Both the position numbers and the translations under genes were made by a program. From Mesorhizobium sp. (GTDB taxonomy: Bacteria > Pseudomonadota > Alphaproteobacteria > Rhizobiales > Rhizobiaceae), in assembly GCA_004020315.1 (NCBI GenBank), contig SAQG01000002.1:372001-436000 (forward strand): 64,000 bases of DNA. Direction: 5' to 3'. Below are positions 47,938-57,062 of this stretch, one piece after another. A model generated the notes under the pieces. That model was not told the DNA's origin. It ran no database searches and saw only the letters and a program-made list of their open reading frames with translations. Numbering within the stretch: position 1 is the stretch's first letter; every line of letters begins with the position of its first letter.

Positions 47938-48657
47938 ATGCGCCAAGCGATTCAGCGCATTGCATTTTGTGCCCTGCTGTCGGCCGCTGGTATTGCAACC
48001 GCCGCTGCTGACCTCCCCGCCGGCTTCGTTCGGCTGGCCGACGTCGATCGCACCATCCGGCAGGACATCCGCTACGCCGGTTTCGAAAATTTCCTGCACC
48101 GCAAGGCGGCAGGCTACGATGCGCCGGTATGCATCCTCACCGGGCGAGCGGCGGAAGCGCTTTCGGGCGTCCAGAAAGTGATTGCCGCCGAGGGTCTGAC
48201 GCTGGTCGTGTTCGACTGCTACCGCCCGGCGCGAGCCGTCTCCGACATGGGCGAATGGACCAGGGAGGGCGGACCACCCGACCCGCAATGGTATCCGACG
48301 GTCAAGCGCAAGGACCTCATCGCCAAGGGCTATATCGGCGAACTGTCGACCCATTCGCGCGGCTCGACCGTCGATGTCGCCATCGCGCGAGCCGACCGCA
48401 ACACCGCCCCGAAACCGGCCTGCGGTGTAGCAGATGCCGACACGCTCGATTTCGGCACCGGCTTCGACTGTTTCGACCCGATGAGCGAAACGGCGCACCG
48501 TCCGCTCGCCGGGGGAGCAACCGCAAACCGCAAGAGGCTTGTCGAGGCCATGCGCGCCGGCGGCTTCAGGAACTATGCTCGCGAATGGTGGCACTTCACG
48601 CTGGAAAACGAGCCATTTCCGAAGCAGCGCTTCGATTTTGCCGTCACCGCCGACTAA
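47938..48657 (+). CDS. D-Ala-D-Ala dipeptidase-like M15 peptidase (VanX/DdpX type)
   Basis: A 239-residue exported protein; ATG 47938 lies one base after the pbpC stop. The signal peptide is RIAFCALLSAAGIATAAA. Zinc-site motifs are present: FDCYRPARAV (catalytic Arg), STHSRGSTVDVAIA (SxHxxGxxxD) and REWWHF (Glu and His). Members cleave D-alanyl-D-alanine. Being exported and directly after pbpC, it probably trims or recycles cell-wall dipeptides rather than giving vancomycin resistance. Confidence 0.87.
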   Translation: MRQAIQRIAFCALLSAAGIATAAADLPAGFVRLADVDRTIRQDIRYAGFENFLHRKAAGYDAPVCILTGRAAEALSGVQKVIAAEGLTLVVFDCYRPARAVSDMGEWTREGGPPDPQWYPTVKRKDLIAKGYIGELSTHSRGSTVDVAIARADRNTAPKPACGVADADTLDFGTGFDCFDPMSETAHRPLAGGATANRKRLVEAMRAGGFRNYAREWWHFTLENEPFPKQRFDFAVTAD

Positions 48658-48851
48658 ATCCCGACCACTGCGAAAGCAAATCCCGCTCGCACCTCCAGCC
48701 ATTGCCGAGGCGCGACCCGTCTCTAGTTAGATCGCTTCATGGGCACGGATTCCGAACTGCAGCGTTGCGAGGAAAGAATTTCTTCGCCAGCCGGAAGCTC
48801 AGCGAAAAATTGCTTCAAAAGGGCAAAAAAAGCAACATTGAATGCATCTAA

Positions 48852-48872
48852 ATTCTACCAATTCAGTAGATT
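48852..48872. promoter_or_regulatory. Dyad upstream of the sulfate-binding protein gene
   Basis: ATTCTAC-N7-GTAGATT is a 21-base dyad with one mismatch, ending 24 bases before the ATG of the first sulfate-binding gene. It might be an operator for the Rrf2-type regulator at 55030 or another sulfur regulator; neither is shown by the sequence. Confidence 0.4.
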
Positions 48873-48896
48873 GAGGTGATCTCAACGGAGGCGGAA

Positions 48897-49925
48897 ATGA
48901 CCAATCCTCATTTCAGGAAACTGCTCGGCGCATTGGTTGCCACATCTGTCCAGTTCGGCACCCTCGGTTTCGCGTTTGCCGATACCACTATCCTCAACGT
49001 GTCCTATGATCCGACGCGTGAGCTGTACAAGCAATTCGACGAGGCCTTCGCCGCCCACTGGAAGGCCGAGACCGGCGAGACGGTAACCATCCAGCAGTCG
49101 CATGGCGGGTCGGGCGCGCAGGCCCGCGCCGTGATCGACGGCCTCGACGCCGACGTGGTGACGCTGGCGCTCGAAGGCGACATCAATGCCATCGTGGAGA
49201 AGTCGAAGAAGATCAATCCCGACTGGCGGACCAAGTTCGAGAACAATTCGGCGCCCTACACCTCGACCATCATCTTCCTCGTCCGCAAGGGCAACCCGAA
49301 GGGCATCCAGGACTGGGGCGATCTGGTCAAGGACGATGTCCAGGTGATCACGCCGAACCCAAAGACCTCGGGCGGTGCACGTTGGAACTATCTCGCCGCC
49401 TGGGCGTATGCCAACGCCAAGGACGGCGGCGACGAGGCCAAGACCAAGGAATTCGTCGGCAATCTCTACGCTCATGTTCCGGTGCTCGATACCGGTGCGC
49501 GCGGTGCGACCGTGACCTTCGCGCAAAAAGGCCTGGGCGACGTGCTGTTGGCCTGGGAAAACGAGGCCTATCTGGCCCTCGACGAATTCGGCGCCGACAA
49601 TTTCGATATCGTCTATCCACCGACCTCGATCCTGGCCGAGCCGCCGGTCGCCGTGGTCGACGCCAATGTCGATGCCAAGGGCACGCGAAAAGTCGCCGAA
49701 GCCTATCTGGGCTATCTCTATTCCAAGGAAGGCCAGACGCTGATCGCCAAGAACCACTATCGCCCGTCGAAGCCCGATTTGGTGCCGGCGCAGGACCTCG
49801 CCAAACTGCCTGAGATCAAGCTGATCACCATCGACGATCCGCTTTTTGGGGGTTGGAAGAAGGCGCAGCCTTACCATTTCGGCGACGGTGGTATATTCGA
49901 CCAGATCTACAAGCCGGCCCAGTAG
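48897..49925 (+). CDS. Sulfate/thiosulfate ABC transporter substrate-binding protein
   Basis: A 342-residue periplasmic protein; GGAGG lies five bases before ATG 48897, which is preferred to a longer frame. The signal peptide precedes [20 protein letters not shown]. Family motifs are [21 protein letters not shown] and [16 protein letters not shown]. It delivers sulfate (or thiosulfate) to CysTWA. The first of four cys genes in order, with cysT 33 bases on. Confidence 0.93.
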   Translation: MTNPHFRKLLGALVATSVQFGTLGFAFADTTILNVSYDPTRELYKQFDEAFAAHWKAETGETVTIQQSHGGSGAQARAVIDGLDADVVTLALEGDINAIVEKSKKINPDWRTKFENNSAPYTSTIIFLVRKGNPKGIQDWGDLVKDDVQVITPNPKTSGGARWNYLAAWAYANAKDGGDEAKTKEFVGNLYAHVPVLDTGARGATVTFAQKGLGDVLLAWENEAYLALDEFGADNFDIVYPPTSILAEPPVAVVDANVDAKGTRKVAEAYLGYLYSKEGQTLIAKNHYRPSKPDLVPAQDLAKLPEIKLITIDDPLFGGWKKAQPYHFGDGGIFDQIYKPAQ

Positions 49926-49957
49926 ACCCAGTAAGCTAGATTCTAGATCAGGACGAC

Positions 49958-50809
49958 ATGACCACAGCACCCGCCAAGGCGGGGTGGCGGTTCAGACAGC
50001 CGAGCGTGATTCCGGGTTTCGGATTGACGCTCGGCTTCTCGCTTGCCTACCTCACGCTCATCATCCTCATTCCCCTTTCGGGGCTGATCTGGCGATCGGC
50101 CGCGCTCGGCTGGGCCGATTTCTGGGCGATCGCCACCGACCGTCGCACCATCAATGCGCTTGAAATCAGCTTCGGCACCGCCTTCATTGCCGCCGCGGTC
50201 AATGTCGTCTTCGGCACGATCGTTGCCTGGGTACTGGTGCGCTACAACTTTCCTGGCCGCCGCATCGTCGACGCCATGGTCGACCTGCCCTTCGCCTTGC
50301 CGACGGCGGTCGCCGGCATCGCGCTGACCACGCTCTACGCGCCGAATGGCTGGCTCGGCAGCCTGCTGGCGCCGCTCGGCATCAAGGTTGCCTACACGCC
50401 GCTCGGCATCGTCATCGCGCTGATCTTCATCGGCCTGCCTTTTGTCGTGCGCACCGTCCAGCCGATCATGGAGGAGATCGACAAGGAGGTGGAGGAAGTG
50501 GCCGCCACGCTCGGCGCCAATCGCTTCCAGACCGTCGCCCGGGTTCTGCTTCCGGGCCTCGCGCCCGCCATCGTCACCGGTTTTGCGCTGGCTTTCGCGC
50601 GCGGTGTCGGCGAGTACGGCTCCGTCATCTTCATCGCCGGCAACCTGCCGTACAAATCCGAGATCGCGCCGCTTCTGATTGTTATCCGGCTGGAGGAATA
50701 CAACTATGCGGCGGCGACCGCGATCGCGGCGATCATGCTTGCCCTGTCGTTCGTGATGCTGCTGGTCATCAATCTGGTGCAGACGTGGAGCCGCAAGCGC
50801 TATGGCTGA
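49958..50809 (+). CDS. cysT: Sulfate ABC transporter permease CysT
   Basis: A 283-residue inner-membrane permease with six hydrophobic segments. It has [20 protein letters not shown] and the EAA-type loop [22 protein letters not shown], and ends in [18 protein letters not shown], all standard for CysT/CysU. Its stop overlaps the start of cysW by eight bases. Confidence 0.95.
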   Translation: MTTAPAKAGWRFRQPSVIPGFGLTLGFSLAYLTLIILIPLSGLIWRSAALGWADFWAIATDRRTINALEISFGTAFIAAAVNVVFGTIVAWVLVRYNFPGRRIVDAMVDLPFALPTAVAGIALTTLYAPNGWLGSLLAPLGIKVAYTPLGIVIALIFIGLPFVVRTVQPIMEEIDKEVEEVAATLGANRFQTVARVLLPGLAPAIVTGFALAFARGVGEYGSVIFIAGNLPYKSEIAPLLIVIRLEEYNYAAATAIAAIMLALSFVMLLVINLVQTWSRKRYG

Positions 50810-51686
50810 TCCGGAGATCAAATCCTACGCACCGCACCACGAAAGCCAGTCGGCGGCAGTGACCGAAAGCCGCCCGGCGAAAGCCGTGCTGATGATCGTG
50901 ACCTTTGCGTTCCTCGGCATTTTCCTGCTCTTGCCGCTGATCGTCGTCTTCAACGAAGCCTTCGCAAAGGGCCTCAGTGCTTATACGGAGGCGCTAACCA
51001 ACCCCGACACGCGCTCGGCGATCCACCTGACGCTGCTGGTGGCAGCGATTTCGGTGCCGCTCAACATTGTCTTCGGCGTCTCCGCCGCCTGGGCGATCGC
51101 CAAGTTCGAGTTCAAGGGCAAGGCCTTCCTGACCACGCTCATCGATCTGCCGTTTTCGGTCTCGCCCGTCATTTCCGGGCTGGTCTATGTGCTGTTGTTC
51201 GGCGCGCAAGGCCTGTTCGGCGCCTGGCTGAAGGCGCATGGCATCGTCATCCTCTTTGCCGTGCCGGGCATCGTGCTCGCCACCATCTTCGTCACCTTCC
51301 CCTTCGTCGCCCGCGAACTGATCCCCTTGATGCAGGAACAGGGCAATGGCGACGAGGAGGCGGCGCTGTCGCTCGGCGCCAATGGCTGGCAGGCCTTCTG
51401 GTACGTGACGCTGCCCAACGTCAAATGGGGGCTGCTCTACGGCGTCTTGTTGTGCAATGCCCGCGCCATGGGCGAGTTCGGCGCGGTCTCCGTCGTGTCG
51501 GGCCACATACGCGGGCTGACCAACACCATGCCGCTGCATGTCGAAATCCTCTATAACGAGTACAATGCCGCAGCCGCCTTCGCCGTCGCTTCACTGCTTG
51601 CGGGCCTGGCGCTCGTCACGCTGGTCTTGAAAACACTTCTCGAGATGCGCTACGGCGCCGAGCTCGCCGCGACGCGCGGACACTAA
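50802..51686 (+). CDS. cysW: Sulfate ABC transporter permease CysW
   Basis: A 294-residue permease, translationally coupled to cysT (ATGGCTGA overlap). It has [20 protein letters not shown], the loop [20 protein letters not shown] and [17 protein letters not shown]. Forms the CysTW channel for sulfate. The last base of its stop codon is also the first base of a palindromic repeat. Confidence 0.95.
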   Translation: MADPEIKSYAPHHESQSAAVTESRPAKAVLMIVTFAFLGIFLLLPLIVVFNEAFAKGLSAYTEALTNPDTRSAIHLTLLVAAISVPLNIVFGVSAAWAIAKFEFKGKAFLTTLIDLPFSVSPVISGLVYVLLFGAQGLFGAWLKAHGIVILFAVPGIVLATIFVTFPFVARELIPLMQEQGNGDEEAALSLGANGWQAFWYVTLPNVKWGLLYGVLLCNARAMGEFGAVSVVSGHIRGLTNTMPLHVEILYNEYNAAAAFAVASLLAGLALVTLVLKTLLEMRYGAELAATRGH

Positions 51687-51734
51687 TGCATGTCGCCCAA
51701 AAGTGTGTAGCGGTTTTGGGATAACGACATGCAT
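51686..51734. repeat. 49-bp double palindromic repeat
   Basis: The outer arms are ATGCATGTCG and CGACATGCAT, perfect inverted 10-mers; the inner arms CCCAAAA and TTTTGGG surround GTGTGTAGCGG. The form and sequence resemble a short palindrome common in rhizobial intergenic DNA. It lies between cysW and cysA, 20 bases before the cysA start, and could alter cysA translation or mRNA decay. Confidence 0.75.
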
Positions 51735-51754
51735 CGACAAAAAAGGGACGGTTG

Positions 51755-52795
51755 ATGGAAGTTCGCGTTGCCAACGTGCGCAAGGAGTTTGAGCGGTTTC
51801 CGGCCCTCCACGACGTTTCGCTCGACATCAAGTCCGGCGAGCTGATCGCGCTGCTCGGGCCTTCCGGCTCCGGCAAGACGACGCTGCTCAGGCTGATAGC
51901 CGGGCTGGAGCGGCCGACGAAAGGAAAGATTTTCTTCGGCGAGGAGGATGCGTCGCAAAAGTCGATCCAGGAGCGCAATGTCGGTTTTGTCTTCCAGCAT
52001 TATGCGCTGTTTCGCCATATGACGGTCGCCGACAATATCGGCTTCGGCTTAAAAGTCCGGCGCGGGCCGACACGTCCGACGGCGCAGGAAATCCGCCGCC
52101 GTGCCTCCGAGCTTCTGGACCTCGTCCAGCTTTCCGGCTTGGAAAAGCGCTATCCGGCGCAGCTCTCGGGTGGCCAGCGACAACGCGTTGCGCTTGCCCG
52201 CGCCATGGCGATCGAACCGGCCGTGCTTTTGCTCGACGAACCGTTCGGCGCGCTGGATGCCCAGGTCCGCCGCGAACTGCGCCGTTGGCTGCGTGAGATC
52301 CACGACGCCACCGGCCACACCACGGTCTTTGTCACCCATGACCAGGAAGAAGCGCTCGAGCTTGCCGACCGCGTCGTGGTGATGAGCCAGGGCAGGATCG
52401 AGCAGGTCGGTACCGCCGATGAAATCTACGACACACCGAACTCGCCCTTCGTCTACGGCTTCATCGGTGAATCGAGCGCGCTTCCCGTCAAAGTTGAGGA
52501 CGGCCAGGTCTGGATCGCCGACCGCCCGATCGGGCTGTCCGCGCCGCATGCGTCGCAGGGCGAAGCGACGTTGTTCTTCCGCCCGCACGATGTCGAACTG
52601 GTGGACGAGTGCAATGGCTGCATCGCCGGGACGGTCGCCGCCAGCCGCCGCGTCGCCGGCACCAGACGCGTGGAGCTCGAAATCGGCGGCGAGCGCCAGC
52701 GGGTCGAGATCGAGCTGCCCGTCAACCATCCGGCGGCGCAAAAAAGTCGCGTGGCGTTCCGGCCGGGACGCTGGAAGCTTTTTCCGGCCGCGTGA
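51755..52795 (+). CDS. cysA: Sulfate ABC transporter ATP-binding protein CysA
   Basis: A 346-residue ATPase from ATG 51755 (AAGGGA upstream). It has Walker A GPSGSGKTTLLR, signature LSGGQRQR, Walker B LLLDEPFGALDAQ and FVTHDQEEALE. The C-terminal domain, around 240-346, is the TOBE-like part of CysA. It completes the sulfate importer. It is convergent with vapC, whose stop lies 14 bases away. Confidence 0.95.
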   Translation: MEVRVANVRKEFERFPALHDVSLDIKSGELIALLGPSGSGKTTLLRLIAGLERPTKGKIFFGEEDASQKSIQERNVGFVFQHYALFRHMTVADNIGFGLKVRRGPTRPTAQEIRRRASELLDLVQLSGLEKRYPAQLSGGQRQRVALARAMAIEPAVLLLDEPFGALDAQVRRELRRWLREIHDATGHTTVFVTHDQEEALELADRVVVMSQGRIEQVGTADEIYDTPNSPFVYGFIGESSALPVKVEDGQVWIADRPIGLSAPHASQGEATLFFRPHDVELVDECNGCIAGTVAASRRVAGTRRVELEIGGERQRVEIELPVNHPAAQKSRVAFRPGRWKLFPAA

Positions 52796-52809
52796 TCCCC
52801 TATCAGGCG

Positions 52810-53208
52810 CTACACCAGCCAGTTCTCGACCTTCAGGCCTTTGATCCGGTTGAACTCTCCCGTGTTGGCCGTCACCAGGGTGGCGCCCAGTGCGTGTGCG
52901 TGGGCAGCAATAAAAAGGTCGTTTTGGCCAATGGTCTGGCCCATGCCTTCAAGCTCGGCGCGAATCGCGCCGTACTCGGCATCCACCGGCACATCGAGCG
53001 GCAAGACAGGAATCTCGGCCAGCAATTCCTCGATCTTCTTGAGCAGCTTGGCCGATCCCTTCCTGACGCAGCCATATCGCAGTTCCGAGGCGACCACGAT
53101 GCTGGTACACACGGCGTCGTCTCCCACGCGCAGGACGGCGCTGGTGGCTCTGCCTGCCGGGTTTCGGATCATGTCGCTGATAATGTTCGTATCCAGCATG
53201 AACCGCAT
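52810..53208 (-). CDS. vapC: VapC-family PIN-domain ribonuclease toxin
   Basis: A 132-residue toxin from ATG 53208, overlapping the vapB TAA by one base; a longer frame is translation of vapB sequence. The acidic residues are D6 (MLDTNIISDMI), E42 (ASELRYG) and D97 (GQNDLFIAAHA), which form the Mg2+ site of PIN ribonucleases. It is likely to cut tRNA or rRNA when free of VapB. It sits between the cys operon and a second sulfate-binding gene. Confidence 0.92.
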   Translation of the reverse strand: MRFMLDTNIISDMIRNPAGRATSAVLRVGDDAVCTSIVVASELRYGCVRKGSAKLLKKIEELLAEIPVLPLDVPVDAEYGAIRAELEGMGQTIGQNDLFIAAHAHALGATLVTANTGEFNRIKGLKVENWLV

Positions 53209-53501
53209 TAAAAAAATTCTTCGGATTTGACAGGCATATCGTCGATCTCGGGGAAGTCTTCCTCGGGACCGAGCGGCGGCTCTTTCGCCCATTGCGCGAG
53301 CAACGCCGAGAGGCCAGGTTTGCGGACCGGCTCGATGACCAAGCGATCGCCTTCACGGCTGATCAAGACCTTTTCGCCGGGGAGCTCGAACTCGACAGGA
53401 ATGCGCACCGCTTGGCTGCGATTATTGCGAAACAGCTTCGCCTCTTTCGGTGGAGTTGTTACCTCTTTCGGTGACGTTGTTGAATGGCGGTGCTGGGGCA
53501 T
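53208..53501 (-). CDS. vapB: VapB-family antitoxin with N-terminal extension
   Basis: A 97-residue AbrB/SpoVT-type antitoxin with EAKLFRNNRSQAVRIP and ISREGDRLVIEPVRK. Typical VapB begins at about KLFRNG. Here some 20 further residues precede it, including a near-duplicate TTSPKEV-TTPPKEA from a 21-base tandem repeat. AGAGGAG lies eight bases before the ATG, so the extension seems to be translated. The C-terminal acidic tail (LGPEEDFPEIDDMP) should bind VapC. Confidence 0.9.
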   Translation of the reverse strand: MPQHRHSTTSPKEVTTPPKEAKLFRNNRSQAVRIPVEFELPGEKVLISREGDRLVIEPVRKPGLSALLAQWAKEPPLGPEEDFPEIDDMPVKSEEFF

Positions 53502-53518
53502 AGCGACGGCTCCTCTGT

Positions 53519-53535
53519 ATATACCACTTGTATAT
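53519..53535. promoter_or_regulatory. Candidate VapBC operator
   Basis: ATATAC-CACTT-GTATAT is a perfect dyad 17 bases upstream of the vapB ATG. Position and symmetry fit autorepression by the VapBC complex. Confidence 0.6.
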
Positions 53536-53789
53536 GCCAGATTAAGCCGTGACGCAATCGTCTTGCCAACATATGGGCGGCCGGGGAAGCATCGTAGATG
53601 CGGACGACATCAGCACCGCTGCCCAGGTATCTCGAGAGGACCCTGCTTGAAAGAAAATCCTAACGATGGCCGGGAAAAGGAACATTTTTCTAGCGATGAC
53701 GTGGCGAAGCCGTTCTACGTATCTCGTCGCCCACCATGCCTTGCCGCTATGGTTGGGTAATAAGCGCACTGCGTTGGAGGCCTGTTTTC

Positions 53790-54776
53790 ATGAAGCTATT
53801 TTTGCTTGGCGTCGCCACATTAGCCGGCCTGTTCCTCGCATCCTCCCAAGCCTGGTCGGCCGACAAATTGCTTAACGCGTCCTATGATGTCGGCCGCGAA
53901 CTGTTTGCGCAGGTCAACAAGGCCTTCATCGCCAAGCACCCCGGCGTGACCATCGACCAGTCGCATGCCGGGACATCAGCGCAGGCGCGTGCCATCGCCG
54001 AGGGCCTCGGCGCCGATGTTGTCACCTTCAATCAAGTCATCGACATCGACTTCCTGGTCTCGAAGGGTCTTATCTCCGCCGACTGGCAGAAGGATTTCCC
54101 CGACAACGCCTCGCCTTTCTATTCGCTGCCGTCCTTCCTGGTGCGCGCCGGCAATCCGAAGAACATCAAGGATTGGAACGACCTCGTGCGCGACGACGTG
54201 CAGGTGATCTTCCCCAACCCGAAAACATCGGGCAATGCGCGCTACACCTATCTCGCGGCTGCCGCCTACGCCAAGGAAGCCTTCAAAGGCGACGACGCCA
54301 AGGTGAAGGAATTCGTCACAAAGCTGTTCAACAACGTGCCGATCTTCGACTCCGGCGGGCGCGCGGCGACCACCACCTTCGTGCAGCGCGAGATCGGCGA
54401 CGTGCTGATCACCTTCGAGTCGGAAACGCGCGGCGTCCGCAGGGAGTATGGCGAGGACAAATTCGAGCAGGTGACGCCTTCTGTCAGCCTTTTGGCGGAA
54501 TTTCCGGTGGCGATCGTCGACACGGTCGCCGACGAGCACGGCACACGCGATCTCGCCAAGACCTATCTTGACTTCCTCTATACGCCGGAGGGCCAGGACA
54601 TCGCCGCCCGCAACGGCCTGCGGGCCCGCGACGCGTCCGTAGCCGCCAAATACAAGGCCGAGTTTCCCGATGTCCGCCTGCTGACGGTGGAAGATGTCTT
54701 CGGCGGCTGGGCCAAGGTCCAGGCCGAGCACTTCGCAGCCGGCGGACTGCTCGACCAGACCTATGGCAGCCGCTGA
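53790..54776 (+). CDS. Second sulfate ABC transporter substrate-binding protein
   Basis: A 328-residue paralogue of the protein at 48897-49925. ATG 53790 has GGAGG nine bases upstream. The signal peptide MKLFLLGVATLAGLFLASSQ is followed by SADKLLNASYDVGRELFAQV. The same motifs appear (SHAGTSAQARAIAEGLGADVV, NPKTSGNARYTYLAA). It has no permeases of its own, so it probably feeds the CysTWA complex, perhaps with a different anion or affinity. A strong terminator follows. Confidence 0.92.
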   Translation: MKLFLLGVATLAGLFLASSQAWSADKLLNASYDVGRELFAQVNKAFIAKHPGVTIDQSHAGTSAQARAIAEGLGADVVTFNQVIDIDFLVSKGLISADWQKDFPDNASPFYSLPSFLVRAGNPKNIKDWNDLVRDDVQVIFPNPKTSGNARYTYLAAAAYAKEAFKGDDAKVKEFVTKLFNNVPIFDSGGRAATTTFVQREIGDVLITFESETRGVRREYGEDKFEQVTPSVSLLAEFPVAIVDTVADEHGTRDLAKTYLDFLYTPEGQDIAARNGLRARDASVAAKYKAEFPDVRLLTVEDVFGGWAKVQAEHFAAGGLLDQTYGSR

Positions 54777-54799
54777 AGCAAGCGATCTTCAAAATTGAT

Positions 54800-54827
54800 A
54801 AGAAAGCCGGCTTTTGCCGGCTTTCTT
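54800..54827 (+). terminator. Rho-independent terminator after the second sulfate-binding protein
   Basis: A perfect 12-bp stem (AAGAAAGCCGGC / GCCGGCTTTCTT) with loop TTTT, 23 bases past the stop, then CGTTTT. Confidence 0.85.
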
Positions 54828-55029
54828 CGTTTTCGCGCGCTGGAAACGTGATTTTCCGCACTTTCCGGGCGGACCATCCAAAACGTCACGAAGAATCAAC
54901 GTGTTTGTGCCTACTGTGCCATCAGACGGCTTGTTTCGCGAAACTGCATCGCGCGACCAAAACGTCATGATTTACACACAAACAACCGCCAGATGCGGGC
55001 GGTTGGGGTTTTCATGAACTGAATCGGGC

Positions 55030-55479
55030 ATGCTGACCAAAAAAGGCAAATACGGCCTCAAGGCCCTCGTGCATCTGTCAGGCTTGCCGGTCGGCCAGCT
55101 CGCGTTCGTCAACGACATTGCGGTTGCCAACAACATTCCGAAGAAATTCCTGGATGCCATTCTGGGCGAGTTGCGCAATGCCGGCTTCGTCCAGAGCCGC
55201 AAGGGCAAGGAAGGCGGCTACCGCCTCGCCCGGCCGGCCTCCGAAATCAAGATCGGCCATGTCGTGCGTGTCCTCGACGGCCCGCTGGCGCCGATCCCTT
55301 GCGCCAGCCGTACCCAATATCAGCGCTGCGAGGATTGCGACGAGGCGACATGCCAGGTCCGGAACATGATGCTGGAGGTGCGCCAGGCGATCGCCGAGGT
55401 GCTTGACAATCGCAGCCTGGCCGCCATGCGCGATGCCGACAATGACGATTTTCCCGTCGAACTGACGTCGCAGATCTGA
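55030..55479 (+). CDS. Rrf2-family regulator with C-terminal cysteines
   Basis: A 149-residue regulator. The winged helix covers about residues 1-70 (AVANNIPKKFLDAILGELRN, GKEGGYRLARP). Then comes IPCASRTQYQRC and CDEATC, four cysteines in the region where IscR-type proteins bind an Fe-S cluster and where CymR-type relatives sense sulfur state. Position next to two sulfate-binding genes favours a role in sulfur uptake. A small hairpin (AACCGCC/GGCGGTT, 54984-55004) lies in its leader. Confidence 0.85.
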   Translation: MLTKKGKYGLKALVHLSGLPVGQLAFVNDIAVANNIPKKFLDAILGELRNAGFVQSRKGKEGGYRLARPASEIKIGHVVRVLDGPLAPIPCASRTQYQRCEDCDEATCQVRNMMLEVRQAIAEVLDNRSLAAMRDADNDDFPVELTSQI

Positions 55480-55518
55480 CCAGGCGCCCCAAAGCGAGAA
55501 TCCGCGCCAGCGACCCGC

Positions 55519-56046
55519 TCATGAATTCAACTCGAACCGGCTCACGACGTCGGCGACAATGTCGGCGATCGGGCGCGTTGCATCGAGCGTCAATGCGTTC
55601 TCGTCTGCTGCCGGCGCTTCGAGCGTGGCGAACTGGCTGTCGACCAGGCTTGCCGGCATGAAATGGCCCTGGCGGGAACCGACGCGCCACTTCGCGGTCG
55701 CGGGATCGATTTCCAGATAGAGGAAAACGATGTCCCGGCAAAAGCCGCGCAGACGCTCGCGGTAGCTGCGCTTCAGCGCCGAGCAGGCGGCAACGACGCC
55801 TTGTCCATTGCCGACCGAGCCCGCAATGCGCCGGCCGATTGCGTTGAGCCAGCCTTCGCGCAACGCGTCGGTCAGCGGCTCACCTCTTGCCATGCGCGCG
55901 ACGTTTTCCGGCGGATGCAGCCGGTCGCCCTCGACGAAGATTGCGCCCAACGCTGCGGCCAGCGCTTCGCCGACGGCCGACTTGCCACAACCGGCAACGC
56001 CCATCACCACCACGGCCGGCGCGGACCGAACCGGATCCCTCTGCAT
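55519..56046 (-). CDS. gntK: Gluconokinase, GntK type
   Basis: A 175-residue P-loop kinase (GVAGCGKSAVG). ATG 56046 with AAAGG upstream is preferred to a GTG seven codons earlier. Family motifs are EGDRLHPPENVARMA, CSALKRSYRERLR and GHFMPASLVDSQFATLE. It phosphorylates D-gluconate to 6-phosphogluconate. It begins 29 bases after the last permease of the sugar operon, so the transported sugar is likely to be gluconate or to give it. Confidence 0.93.
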   Translation of the reverse strand: MQRDPVRSAPAVVVMGVAGCGKSAVGEALAAALGAIFVEGDRLHPPENVARMARGEPLTDALREGWLNAIGRRIAGSVGNGQGVVAACSALKRSYRERLRGFCRDIVFLYLEIDPATAKWRVGSRQGHFMPASLVDSQFATLEAPAADENALTLDATRPIADIVADVVSRFELNS

Positions 56047-56075
56047 TTGTGCTGCCTTTTCGTCCACGATGCGGG

Positions 56076-57062
56076 TCAGCGGCTGGCCGGCGCGCGGCCA
56101 TAAAGCAGGAGCATGGCGACGATCACGACGCCGTAGATGATCTGCCGCCCCGCCTCCGGCATCTGCATGACCGAAAGAATGGATTGCAAAAGCGTGATCA
56201 GGATGACGCCAGCAACCGTGCCGAGATAGGAGCCGCGGCCGCCGAGGATAGAGGTGCCGCCAAGCACGACCGCTGCGATCGACGGCAGAAGATAGGCATC
56301 ACCCATCGACTGCGCCGCCTTGGAGGCATAGCCGGCCAGAAGCACGCCGCCGAAGGCGGAGAGACCGCCGGACACAGCGAAGGCGATCAGCACCACGCGC
56401 CGCGTGTCGATGCCGGACAGGTAGGCGGCGCGCTCGCGGTTGCCGATGCCGTAGACCGTGCGGCCGAAGCCGGTGCGGGTCAGCACGAAGACCATCGCAG
56501 CGCCGATCAGCGCCCAGATGACGACGGCGTTGGGCACGCCCGGAATGGCAAAGCCGGTCGCCAGATAGCGCATCGCCGGGGTCGCCGAATCCTGCGGTGA
56601 GAAGCCGCCCGTATAGACCACCATCAGCCCTTGCGCGACGGCATTGGTGGCGAGCGTGATGATCATCGAGGGAATGCGCAGATAAGCGACTCCGACGCCG
56701 TTGACGATGCCGATCATCACACCGCAGAAAATGCCGAACGGGATAGCCAGCGCCACGCCGATCGGGCCATAGGCAGCGGCCGCACAGGCCATCATCGCGC
56801 CCGCCGCCACCGACCACGGCACCGACAGGTCGATTTGGCCGAGCAGGATGACCAGCATCATGCCGGTGGCGATGACGCCGAGAAACGAGGCCACCTTGAG
56901 CTGCTGCAGCAGATATTCCGGCGACAGGAAGCTGCGCGAATAGAGGCTGCCGACAAACAGCAGCAGCACGATGCAGGCAAAGGCGGTCAACACCGCCGGA
57001 TCGGCGCGGCGAATGAACTTCGGCATGCGGCCGACGATGCCGCCGACGGTCGTTTCGCTCAC
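56076..57062 (-). CDS. CUT2-family sugar ABC permease (second)
   Basis: A 328-residue permease from GTG 57062, which overlaps the stop of the upstream permease (GTGA). The frame is open far upstream, but that part is shadow. It shows MMLVILLGQIDLSVPWSVAAG and the motif GIGNRERAAYLSGIDTRR, as in YjfF/RbsC-like permeases. Two different permeases in one operon match the YtfT-YjfF plan. Confidence 0.88.
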   Translation of the reverse strand: MSETTVGGIVGRMPKFIRRADPAVLTAFACIVLLLFVGSLYSRSFLSPEYLLQQLKVASFLGVIATGMMLVILLGQIDLSVPWSVAAGAMMACAAAAYGPIGVALAIPFGIFCGVMIGIVNGVGVAYLRIPSMIITLATNAVAQGLMVVYTGGFSPQDSATPAMRYLATGFAIPGVPNAVVIWALIGAAMVFVLTRTGFGRTVYGIGNRERAAYLSGIDTRRVVLIAFAVSGGLSAFGGVLLAGYASKAAQSMGDAYLLPSIAAVVLGGTSILGGRGSYLGTVAGVILITLLQSILSVMQMPEAGRQIIYGVVIVAMLLLYGRAPASR

